Shown: piece by piece, positions 35,355 to 45,756 of the stretch
How positions within the stretch are numbered: the stretch's first letter is position 1
How the letters are laid out: each line of letters begins with the position of its first letter
Source of the DNA: Sabethes cyaneus
Taxonomy: Eukaryota > Arthropoda > Insecta > Diptera > Culicidae
Assembly: GCF_943734655.1 (NCBI RefSeq)
Contig: NC_071354.1
Location: forward strand, 78,219,838 to 78,283,837
Length of the DNA stretch: 64,000 nucleotides
Direction of reading: 5' to 3'
Program-made: the position numbers and the translations under genes
Notes under the pieces: generated by a model
The model's input: only the letters and a program-made list of their open reading frames with translations
The model's database searches: none
Told to the model about the DNA's origin: nothing

Positions 35355-37591
35355 CTAGCTGACCCGACAAACTTCGTATTGCCACAAATTAACCTGTGTT
35401 GTACATAAATCATGAATCTCGGATGATCTTTGTCACTATCTCGAGTTTTGCAAGCCCCCCAGTGGGCGGCGCTTCCGACGGCGGGTCACCGGCAACACTC
35501 GCGACCGGCTCGTCCTGAATGATCTAGTGTTACTATAGATAGTTTTTGTGGTCTTGTTATTGATTAATGTTTTATGGAAGAGTCTCGAATTTCTCGAGTT
35601 GGATTAGTTTTTGAGTTTCGCAAAAATTTCTGTTTTATTTGTATGAAAGTCCATATCCCCCTACCACAGGGGTGAGAGGTCTCTAACTATCATAAAATAA
35701 ATTCAAGACTCAAAAATCTCCTACATGCTAAATTTGGTTCCATTTGCTTGATTAGTACTCAAATTATAAGGAAATTTGTATTTCATTTGTGTAGAAGCCC
35801 CCCCTCTTGAAGTGTGGAAGGATCCTAATTCACCGTAGAAAATATTTTTGCCTCCAAAAACCTCCACATGCCGAATTTGGTTCTATTTGCTTGATTAGTT
35901 CTCGAGTTATGGGGAAATTTGTATTTCATTTGTATTGGAGCCCCCCCTCCTAATGTGGGAAGAGGTCCTAATTCATCACAGAAAAAATTCTTGCCTCCAA
36001 AAACACCTACACGCCAAATTTGGTTCCATTTGCTGGATTAGTTCTCGAGTTATGAGGAAATTTGAATTTCGTTTGTATGGGACCCCCCCTCCTAAAGTGG
36101 GGAGGGGTCCCAATTCATCATTGAAAAAAAAATTGTCTCCAAAAACACACATATGCCAAATTTGGTTCAATTCGCTTGATTAGTTCTCGAGTTATGAGGA
36201 AATTTGTATTTCATTTGTACAGGAGCCCCTCCTCTTAAAGTGGGGAGGGGTCCTAATTCACCATAGAAAATTTTCTTGCTCTCGAAAACCTTCACATGCC
36301 AAATTTGGTTGCATTTGCTTGATTAGTTCTCGAGTTATGAGGAAATTTGTATGGAAGCCCCTCCTCTCAAAGGGGAGAGGAGTTATAATTCCTCTTATAA
36401 AGAGGGGAGGGGTCTCAATTCACCATAGAATAAATTCTTGTCACTAAAAAAAACACCCACATGCCAAATGTTGTTCTATTTGCTTGATTAGTTCTCGAGT
36501 TAGGAGGAAATTTGTATTTCATTTGTACAGGAGCCCCCCCTCTTAGAGTGGGGAGGGGTCCTAATTCACCGTAGAAAATTTTCCTGCCGTCGAAAACCTT
36601 CACATGCCAAATTTGGTTCCATTTGCTTGATTAGTTCTCGAGTTATGAGGAAATTTGTATGGAAGCCCCCCCTCTTAAAGGGGAGAGGAGCTACAATCCC
36701 CCTTATAAAGAGGGAGGGGTCTCAATTTACCATAGAATAAATTCTTGTCACCGAAAACACCCACATGCCAAATTTGGTTCTATTTGCTTGATTAGTTCTC
36801 GAGTTATGAGGAAATTTGTATTTCATTTGTATAGGAGCCCCCCCTCCTAAAGTGGGGAGAGGTTCTTATTCATCATAGAAAAAATTCTTGCCTCCAATAA
36901 CACCTACATGCCAAATTTGGTTCCATTTGCTGGATTAGCTCTCGAGTTATAAGGAAATTTGTATTTCGTTTGTATAGGAGCCCCCCCCCACTTAAAGTGG
37001 GGAGGGGTCCCAATTCATCATAGAAAAAAAATTTGTCTCCAAAACCACACACATGCCAAATTTGGTTCCATTTGCTTGATTAGTTCTCGAGTTATGAGGA
37101 AATTGGTATTTCATTTGTACAGGAGCCCCCCCTCTTAAAGTGAGGAGGGGTCCTAATTCAACATAGAAAATTTTTTTGCCCTCGAAAACTTTCACATGCC
37201 AAATTTGGTTCCATTTGCTTGATTAGTTCTCGAGTTATGAGGAAATTTGTATGGAAACCCCCCCTCTTAAAGGGGAGAGGAGTTATAATTCCCCTTATAA
37301 AGAGGGGAGGGGTCTCAAATTACCCTAGAATAAATTCTTGTCACCGAAAACACCCACATGCCAAATTTGGTTCTATTTGCTTGATTAGTTCTCGAGTTAT
37401 GCAGAAATTTGTGTTTCATTTGTATGGGAGCCCCCCCTCTTAGTGGGGGGAGGGGTCTCTAACCGTCACTAAAACCTTTCCTGACCCCAAAAACCTCTAC
37501 ATGCAAATTTTCACGCCGATTGGTTCAGTAGTTTTTGATTCTATAAGGAAAACAGGACAGACAGACAGAAATCCTTCTTTATAGGTATAGA
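35355..37591 (-). mobile_element. Helitron-like non-autonomous element, full length
   Basis: On the minus strand it starts TCTATACCTATAAAG after A (37591) and ends GTCGGGTCAGCTAG before T (35355), with a short CGA...TCG stem just upstream of CTAG. This matches the Helitron terminal rules (5'-TC, 3'-hairpin-CTAG, A/T target, no duplication). It carries no Rep/helicase ORF. Most of it is an internal tandem array (35715-37440). The short open frames seen here on both strands are translations of the repeat unit. Confidence 0.75.
35715..37440. repeat. Tandem array, about 12 units of 140-165 bp
   Basis: Each unit contains ATGCCAAATTTGGTTCCATT, TGCTTGATTAGTTCTCGAG, TTATGAGGAAATTTGTAT, GGAGCCCCCCCTC, AAAGTGGGGAGGGGTC and CACCATAGAAAA. 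Unit starts (AAATTTGGTT) occur near 35730, 35876, 36018, 36158, 36300, 36466, 36608, 36768, 36917, 37058, 37199 and 37362. The spacing alternates because some units have an extra AAAGGGGAGAGGAG segment, indicating duplication of multi-unit blocks. Confidence 0.85.
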
Positions 37592-37684
37592 TTTATATAA
37601 GAGGTTTATGTCTGTACCGTAAAACAAGTCCCTGACAGGACGTCATGCTTTCATAGCAATGGGTTGTATTCTCAGTCACCTCAC

Positions 37685-38815
37685 TGGTCGACTGCTGGCC
37701 TGCTCGATTGCTCAACTGCCCTCAACTGGTTGACTAGACTGCCCGACTAGACTGGTCGATTAGACTGCTCGATTTGATTGCTCGACTGGACTGCTTAACG
37801 AACCTGCTCGACTGAACTGTTCGTTTCGACTGCTCGACTCAACTGCTTGATTGGACAGATCGACTTGACTGCTTGACTGAACAGCTCGATTTAACTGCTC
37901 GAGTGGACTACTTGACTCGATTAGACTGCTTGATTCCACTGCTAGACTGGAATACCCGACTCAACTGCTCTAATCGACTGCTTGAATGAACTGTTTGACT
38001 CAACTACATGATTAGACTATTCGAATCGACTGCTCGACTCAACTGCTCAACCCGATTACTCGATTCAACTGCTCGACTAGACTACTCGATTTGATTGCTC
38101 GACTCAACTGACAGCTTGATTTAACAGCCCGACTAGACTGCTCGACTTAGCCACTCAACCCGACTGCTCAACTCAATTGCTTGACTTGACTGTTTGTTTC
38201 GACAGCTCGACTTAACTACTCGACCAGGCTACTCGATTGAAATGCTCGACTCAACTGTTCGATTTAACTGCTCGAATGAACCGCTTGACCCGACTGCTCG
38301 ACTGGACTGCTTGATTAAACTGTTCGATTCGAGTGCTCGACTCAACTGCTCGCTAGACTATTCGATTCAACTGCTCGACTTAAGCGCTTGACTTCTGTTT
38401 GATTCGACAGCTCGACTTAACTGCTTGATTTAACTGCTCAACTGGAGTACTCGACTCAACTGCTCGACTGGACTACTCGACTAGACTGCTCGATTCGACT
38501 GCTCGACTCTACTGTTCGACTTAACCGCTTGACCCGACTGCTTGGCTAAACCATTCGATTCGACTGCTCGACTATACTACTCGATTCAACTACTCGACTG
38601 GACTGCTCGGTTTAACTGCTCGACCACTCGATTCAACTGCTCGACTCGACTGCTCGACTCAACTGCTCGACCGGACAGTCATGCAGAGCAGCTTGATCTT
38701 TCTGCTCGATTTGACTGCTCGACTTGACTGTTCGACTCGATTGCTCGGCCCAACTACTTGACTCGATTGCTTGATTCGACTGCTCGACTCGCCTGCACAA
38801 CTCGATTGCTATGGT
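37685..38815. repeat. 13-bp minisatellite, roughly 85 copies
   Basis: Consensus unit TGCTCGACTSAAC, fairly well kept at 38440-38770. Common variants have TGTTCGAYTCGAC, TACTCGACTGGAC and TGCTTGAYTTAAC. The period is 13, so three frames rotate every 39 bp, and the read-through frames (LDCSTRFNCSIQL-like) are artefacts. A few units are shortened (TGCTCGAC only at about 38620). Confidence 0.9.
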
Positions 38816-38959
38816 CGGTGTTAAATCAGACCAGACCAGGCCGCAAAATTTTAAAAAATGAGTTCATGATAGCAAACGATCAAGAATTTTCTAAGCAACA
38901 TTTTACTCTAATAAATGTTGCAAACAGCCAGATGTTTTTATTCAGTTAAATCAAATCCA

Positions 38960-39420
38960 ATACGACCATTTTTTTGTATGCCAGAAGGGCATTGGGTTAA
39001 AAGGTCACTGCGACAGTCTTAATGATCTTTTGTGGCAGGTCCCGATTACTGTACACAGTTTACGGACCGCTCATACCCATTGATGGAGTTCCTGTGTAAT
39101 CCTGTGCTCCAATTCGGTACTACATGGTTTATAAAGCCAATGACCATTTTGGGATTTAGGCTCCATACCTGATATGGAGTAAGAAGGAAACTTCCTAAGA
39201 AGTTGTGCCTTGATAATGCGCAATAGCAGAGCAGATGCGCTGAACTTTCAGGTTCAGAGTTACAAAAGCGGCAAGTGTCGGATGATTGCCTTGCCGATAT
39301 TCTTTAAATGATAAACAGCGGGGCTGTGGCCTGTTAGGAGTCCCGTGATTGTGCGTAGTTCAATACGAGTTAAATGGAGTAATTTTTTAGCTACTGCAGG
39401 GTTTGGGTAGATAAACTGTT
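38960..39420 (-). pseudogene. C-terminal part of an RNase H-type LINE polyprotein
   Basis: On the minus strand, LHLTRIELRTITGLLTGHSP and VYHLKNIG are followed, after a frameshift, by SDTCRFCNSEPESSAHLLC. FLLTPYQVWSL and MVIGFINHVVPNW come next. TGH...HL..IG and the C-x2-C...H...C cluster are the region after RNase H in I/LOA/R1-type LINE ORF2 proteins. Only this C-terminal segment survives, with at least one frameshift. It belongs to a third LINE lineage, distinct from the RTE-like and Jockey-type relics. Confidence 0.75.
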
Positions 39421-39714
39421 TGGCTTGTCTACAACCCTGTGTTTGATTTCAACGGGATGCTATTTTTAGCTTTTCCCTTGTCATCAATACGGCCATAATA
39501 AAATTTGTTTCAGTTTCCGGCTATGACTCTTTCATGAACAATTTCTTAGAGCTATATTATGCAATATAAGAAATCAAAGTACTAATTCAAAGATTAAACA
39601 TCTTCGCAAACACTGGCCAATGGAATGAATCCGCAGTTTTTTGAATTCTGAACAGATATTTATATTTTCCGGATCGTAAGATTCGGACTCAACTAGTGAG
39701 TAAATATCGATGCC
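39421..39714. other. No recognisable feature
   Basis: AT-rich spacer. Confidence 0.35.
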
Positions 39715-39930
39715 CGTCCTTTTTGACGTAGGACTACGTCTTTGTTTACTACACTGGGATTGGGTAGCATTTTGTGAAAACGAAAATAGAAGTGTAACGA
39801 TTGAATGAAAGATTTCAAATGCTAATAACTACTAAACTACTGAACGAAACTAAACAATTAATATGTCGTTGGATAGACAAAATGATCAGCAAGCAACGGG
39901 GTGAGAGAACAATTTTATGAAGGGCGTAAG
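39715..39930. repeat. Interspersed repeat with the GACGTAGGACTACGTC palindrome
   Basis: TTTTGACGTAGGACTACGTC at 39722-39740 is followed by ACTACACTGGGATTGGGTAG, GTGTAACGATTGAATGAAAG and AGCAAGCAACGGGGTGAG. The palindrome is identical to that at 32185-32204, but downstream sequences differ, so these may be different parts of one family. Confidence 0.45.
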
Positions 39931-40020
39931 AGGGGGCTCCCATACAAATGAAACACAAGTTTCTTAATAACTCTTGAACTAATCAAGCAAATGGAATTAA
40001 ATTTGGCATGTGGGGATTTC
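39931..40020. mobile_element. Short fragment of the Helitron-like 150-bp unit
   Basis: Reads GGGGGCTCCCATACAAATGA, CTCTTGAACTAATCAAGCAA and ATTTGGCATGTGGG: one unit of the array at 35715-37440 in inverse orientation, isolated and diverged. Confidence 0.75.
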
Positions 40021-42959
40021 AGTAGGCATTTCTATGGCTATACAGCGCACCACCTGCGACGTAGTTGCGACACACAGAACAAGAATAAAACCGAAAGTCG
40101 CACGTCGATTATTACGGTTTTCAACTGCAACAACAATAGCGTTCCGGCTCGTAGTGCGGTGCGTGCCAACTATATTATAGTAGAAGGATTGCTGGTGAAG
40201 TTTTTTTTGTCGGAAGGTTTGACCACGGCGACCATTATTTTGATCGATTGTAATATGCTGGTGTAATTGTTGCATTTTATTCTTGTAACGTGATTAATAA
40301 TAATTTATACTATTTATATTTTGGTACTGTGTATTTTTTCCCCTGTATGGACTCATTACTGCGACCAGTATCGTTGATCTACTGAGATATCGCCCTGGTG
40401 TTTACTGTATAACCCGCACTGTATTTATTTTCGCTATAATCGTTATTGAGTGAGCGATATGCTTATTGAATTTTATGTGGGCTTGTTTGCAATTGTGTAC
40501 CCTTCTTTCAATGCTTTCTCTACTTTACCCATCTCGTTCCACATCATAGCACTATCCCCAATTATAGCCTCCCTGGCGCAGCTAAACCAGTACATTTAAC
40601 TATAAAAGTCATTTTTGCACTGTCAATAGGCCATATCGGGATAATATAGAATTCAGCATGAAGGAAGGGCGATGAGGTGCCTGAGAATAAATCTGTGCTA
40701 AAGTCACTTTGACATCAAATGGCCTGATTCTACTATATTTTACTAAATGTTTTGATATCTCCACATTTTTTCCGTTATATTTTGCCTGTAGGACCCATGT
40801 TTTTGCGAGTTTTTGCGCATCTACTTAAAGGTGCTCAATGAACATACCTGGCTTTAGTCAAAAAGTATGCTCATCGTTAAACACTAAACTGTTATAATGT
40901 TGTGATTTGCTTATTTCGCACGTGTTACGTTCTGTCTGCTTTCTTATTGCGGACTGTATTCCAGGCTAGCCCTATATGTTACAGTCCATATATGAATGTG
41001 CCGTCCGTGTTTGGGAAGTTCATGGAGAAAATGCACTACAGTTTTCATCAATCTTTACTATTTAGTAATTGAAATATTTTTCTTTGTTGCAAATTAGTCC
41101 GCAGACAAAATTTTGATCGATTTTTGGATCCATCGCTAATCTTATTCAGAAACTGACTGCTTTTCCTCCTTTAGATTTTGATTTTACACCTTTATCTTTT
41201 TGTAAGCCGCAATATTGCAACTGCAAAATGTAAACAAACCGATGGAGAGTTTCTTTTTCGGTACTATTCCAACAAGAAATCGCTGTCACTCGGTTTGTTT
41301 GCAGTTTGCAGTTATGGCTGTTTGAGTTGGTGCCAATATAGTATAATTTATGCATGGTCCAAACCGTTTTCAGTTTCCAAACATGCCCACATAACCTAAT
41401 CCAACAATTTATAGCTTTTTGAAACTTTAATGTTTCAGGAGCAGTCCGAATAAAACAGTTGAGTCTTTCTACGAAGCTTAAAAGAACCAAGAAATGTCTG
41501 TTTTTTGTTCAAGCTTGTGGCGCAAACTTTCTTCTTAAGCTTTCCTACTTAGATGTTTGTTGGCGTGGCTGTCAGTTAAAATCAATACCACGTACGCACT
41601 GCTGCTGCTGCTCTTGGGAGCTGAAAGGATTTGTTATGCATAATCACGGGATTAACGTAGTAACGAGCAGCCTGCAGTAGTCGAAAGGAATCAGCAAAAC
41701 ATGCCGGCGATGCGGTCCCGCCCTAACACCAGGAGGTTGAAAATACCATCATTTGCATTGAAAACTTCTTCAACATGAGAAACAAGTAAAAAACGAAAAC
41801 CTCTTCCTCGCGGTTGCTTTCACTGCACAATGTGATATCGTACCAAGTTGAATATTTTCCACCAATCGCAATTGTAACGACTTCATACCATGTTAGACAG
41901 TAAGATTGTCCTCAATTATCTCTTATTCCTTTTTGATTACAATTTTCACCGTCCACCGGTTATCGTTAGCTGTGAGCATAATTTGGGTTGGGAGAAAATC
42001 GTCGGCCTTCGTTCGTTCTTCTTCTTCTTTTGGATTTTAACATACCATTAGACTAAATGAATATTCCAATTCCTGCCGCTGTTGGTCTCGGGAATGGCCT
42101 TCCGTTTGCGTGGCCCCGGAAGAGACCGAGAGGCGGTGAAAGCATTGACCCTGGGACCCTATCCGGGGAGCTTTACTTGATGAATGCGCAAATAAATTGC
42201 CATCGACGGGCGAATCGGAACCATCGGAAGCGGAATCGCAAATCACGCGTGGGCATCGAATGGGAAAAAAGTTACCGATACGCGGGAAATGGGCCGGGAA
42301 ATGGAAAGCAAAAAAAAGGACCAATTTGCAGTGGAATATACATAAGTTGACAGTTCGCTTTATTTCCCGGTGGGATTCCACTTCGAATTCGAAAATATTA
42401 GAATATATATGAGTTTGTTTCACTTTTTTATTTTTTTACCGTAATTTTTACAAAAAAACGGCTTTGATGCCATTTGATGATTCCGCTCGTAAAGTTTTGA
42501 TTACTCAACAGGCTGTTAGTCGGTATGCTCAGGCACGTGGAACAAACCATAACCAACTAACAAAAGCAAGGGCTTGAACACTCTAATACTGTAGGAGCCA
42601 CCGGAAGAACGTTTGCAAAATGTACCTACTAGCCTGCTCCGTATTTAGCACCAGCAATATTGTACAGGTAATGACGCTGTAAGCGTTATCGTATAACATA
42701 TTATGTAAGGGCTGTTGCAATTCTCATTACGAAGTTGTGTTTTTTCGCTTGCAGCAAGTGACATTGCCATGCTTTCAAGGTGCCACATGTTTTGATGTTC
42801 CAATTATTTATGCAGAAAGTGCTATTTAACACTGACTGTCTAAGTCGGTAATAAATATTAAAAATAAGTTTTTTCTAAATTCAAGTACACATTTTGCTCA
42901 GATTTGTTGATTGAATTAATTTAAACCACTATAAAAACAACGTTGATTCTGCAATCAGA
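40021..42959. other. No recognised gene
   Basis: Three stretches are open on both strands (about 39991-40275, 41146-41490, 42037-42423), the last GC-richer with GGGCCGGGAAATGGAAAGC. None has a recognised domain, and the longest minus-strand frames start without ATG. GCTGCTGCTGCTC occurs at 41601. An undetected exon cannot be excluded at 42050-42350. Confidence 0.3.
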
Positions 42960-43120
42960 CAGTGCGAGATTTCGCGAAATTTCTTGTTTATCGAAATTTT
43001 ACGAAATCGTACGAAATTAACCTTAAACCTTATGGGTAGATCACCATTAAACTACAATTGGATTTATGGAAAATTTCGTTCAATTGCGGTAAAGATGAAA
43101 TTTCGCGAGATCTCGCACAG
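42960..43120. mobile_element. 161-bp MITE with GCGAGAT(T/C)TCGCGAAATTTC ends
   Basis: Left CAGTGCGAGATTTCGCGAAA, right (reversed) CTGTGCGAGATCTCGCGAAA. The interior repeats CGAAATTT/AAATTTCG motifs. No clear target duplication. Confidence 0.7.
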
Positions 43121-45756
43121 CCTTATTCTATAAAAGCCGAAACAGATAAGAGTCCCCCTAAAGGCACTATTCACAGTGCAGCAAAAACAATGATAGTCCG
43201 AGTACCAAATGTGGCTTGTTTACTCACTGCAGTTCTGGTGCCTAGCATACACTAGTGGTGGCAGCTGGGATCCAAAATATGGATACTCGAGCCACCACAG
43301 CACAGATAGGTAGGCAGGATATGGAAGTTGTACAACATTCTGTCGAGTTTTGCGTGCGCTGCAGATCCGTTGCGGTGCAGCAGCAGTGATGCAATTAGCT
43401 TCATACTAGTTAAAACAAGTTGATAACGAAAAGCGTTCATGCAAAATGCATCCTGCATCGGATTTTCGTTGAGGATTTCGATTTGCTTTTCGATTCAAAT
43501 TTTATTCCGAAAAATTGAATTTATATCAATAATTTTCACGTCGATCTGAATTGCATTTGATGGGATGTGTTACAAATTCCGTGGGCCTCTAAAATAGATT
43601 TTCATATTCAGTTGACATTTTATCTCGATTTAGCGGGCTGTAAATAATATCACCAAAACCAGTGACTTGCCGGCAGGTATAAAAATAAATTGGCTTTAGC
43701 TTGCGGGAAATGATATTCGCTTACACTCAGATGCGTGGTACAACGGAGGCTACAACACAGCCTTACGAGGCAACGACAACAGCCACCCGGGCCAAAGCAA
43801 TAATCATGCCCTTCGTGGAATCTTACCTGGTTCCGCTCTATAGAGAATGACAATTTATGCGGAAATTCTTGTATTATTATTATGATTTCGACGAAAAGGT
43901 GTACAATTCTAGCTGCAGGCTGATCCCATATGACGCCGTGTCAGCGAAATGGAATTCGGAGAATGAATTTCATTTTTGTCTCATCGGAAATAAGCTTCGA
44001 GCGGTCGTGGATGCTAACTCAGGTGTGCAATTCTTCTGCAATCAAAAAATATTTATGCCTCTTTGGTCCTTCACAGGTGGATTCCCAGATCGCAACATGC
44101 GACTGGCGGAATCTCATTATTGCGTTGTCATGTCGAATCTATTTCGAAGCAGAAAAAACGAGATATGATTTATAATCGAATAAATTGATTCAAAGATTTG
44201 CTGATCTGGTGCACATAATATGGGTTCCAATTTGAGGCATGTAACACAAGCCAAGTATAACCTTGAAATTATACCATTCATAATAGAGCAGGTGTTCCAT
44301 TATAACTTCGTAGCAACTTTTTGATTCAGTAAACGAATGAAAACAATGTATGACAACGCAAAAATTGAACTAATTTTAATCAACTGGAGCGCATTTTAAT
44401 CACCAAGGTGCTTTCTTAAGCAGTCTTGAATTTTACTGATGTATTGTAAACTTGTTCCAAATTATGACTGTTATAAGCTTGTCACCATGACGTCAAATGA
44501 CGCAAGTGCTCACATGTCTATAGAAATCTGGTATAGGAAAATTGAGTACTTCACTTTTAGAAATGCTGTAATCAATGCTCAAAATAGCGAGGTGGCGATT
44601 CTCTTCAGCAGCAGCAAAAATGTAAGTTATATGACAATTTTTATTTCATCATAACATCGAATTAAACTTCGAAAACATAGTAAACTGTGCTTGTTGGAAT
44701 TATATTTATTGTTAATTAGGCCATTGCAAATAATATTCAAAGTTTTTGTCATGGCTTTATACTCAAGCCCGTCATTACCCATGCTTCACTCTGCTTTTTA
44801 TATTACCCAGATGAAGCCACTTGACAGTGTAAAAGCCACTCTCATAGTTAAATGTGCTGGTTGGAGGCAGTGTTGAGAAATTCATAGCAGCAAAAAACTC
44901 AATGAGATTTCAAGCACCATGAAATTTCAACTTTGATCAGAAGCGCCGAACTCACATATGAATTTCCCTCGCTATTGTATGTGATGTCTCTGTTGCTATT
45001 GGATGTGAACCAAATTCAGCTGTGAGCATTTTGCTTACTTCTTCCACAGCTGGCATTTCATATAACGAACCAGAGATCGAAAGAGAATTAACCGCCAGAG
45101 ATAACATCAGCAGCGAAAAAATTTAGCACACATTCATGAATTAAGCTGGCAAACAAATTGGCGCAATTTACATTTTTCCTTCGCGGGAATCGACATTTTC
45201 TTAAATAGAAAGTAAAAAGCCTAATAAGAATTAGATAAACATGTAGTTTAAATGTGTGCTTTAGTTTACCTTTACGATTTATTTAGCGATTCATTCTCTT
45301 ACGCTCACTCCCAGTTACGTATCGCACGAGAGAATGCCTGTGCTGTTCAACAACGAATTTGTATGTATATGTGTATAGCTCCGGGTAACAGTTAAAGCAA
45401 AGCAGAATATGATCAAGCGGGAAGAAATATGTGAGAGTTTTGTGCTTCTTGCTATGAAAACAGAAAAACTCACGCGTGAGTTTTTTCTGCATAGGATCAA
45501 GTCGACATGATTCACAGTTGATTTTGATTTTTGATGAGTTTTGAGATTTTGAGTTTTTAACATCACTGGTTGGAGGAGCGCAATGAGTCCTCGCCAGGGA
45601 CGACTATAATTGGAGACCGACATAGAACTGGCAGTAAGGTACGAGTGGGTACAGTAGAGAAAGCTTTGAAGGAACTGTAAGCCCCATTCACATAAACACG
45701 CATAAATTTAGTAAGCATATCGCTCCATCATGCTTGGAAAACAGTAAGATAATGCG
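43121..45756. other. No recognised gene; two unassigned ORFs
   Basis: An ATG frame of 103 codons at 43857-44168 (begins MRKFLYYYYDFDEK) and one of 71 codons at 44439-44654 show no recognised domain and no neighbouring splice evidence. A palindrome-like CTCACGCGTGAG lies at 45470. Otherwise AT-rich. Confidence 0.3.

Noticed and set aside
35715..37440. CRISPR-like array
   Set aside because: Units are contiguous 140-165-bp repeats without unique spacers, in clearly eukaryotic transposon DNA.
35935..37443. Small ORFs such as those with HAKFGSICLISSRVM
   Set aside because: Translations of the Helitron-like tandem unit, seen in both strands and several copies.
38194..38949. ORFs with repeated LDCSTRFNCSIQ-like sequence
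   Set aside because: Produced by the 13-bp minisatellite, whose phase rotates every unit. No start context or conserved domain.
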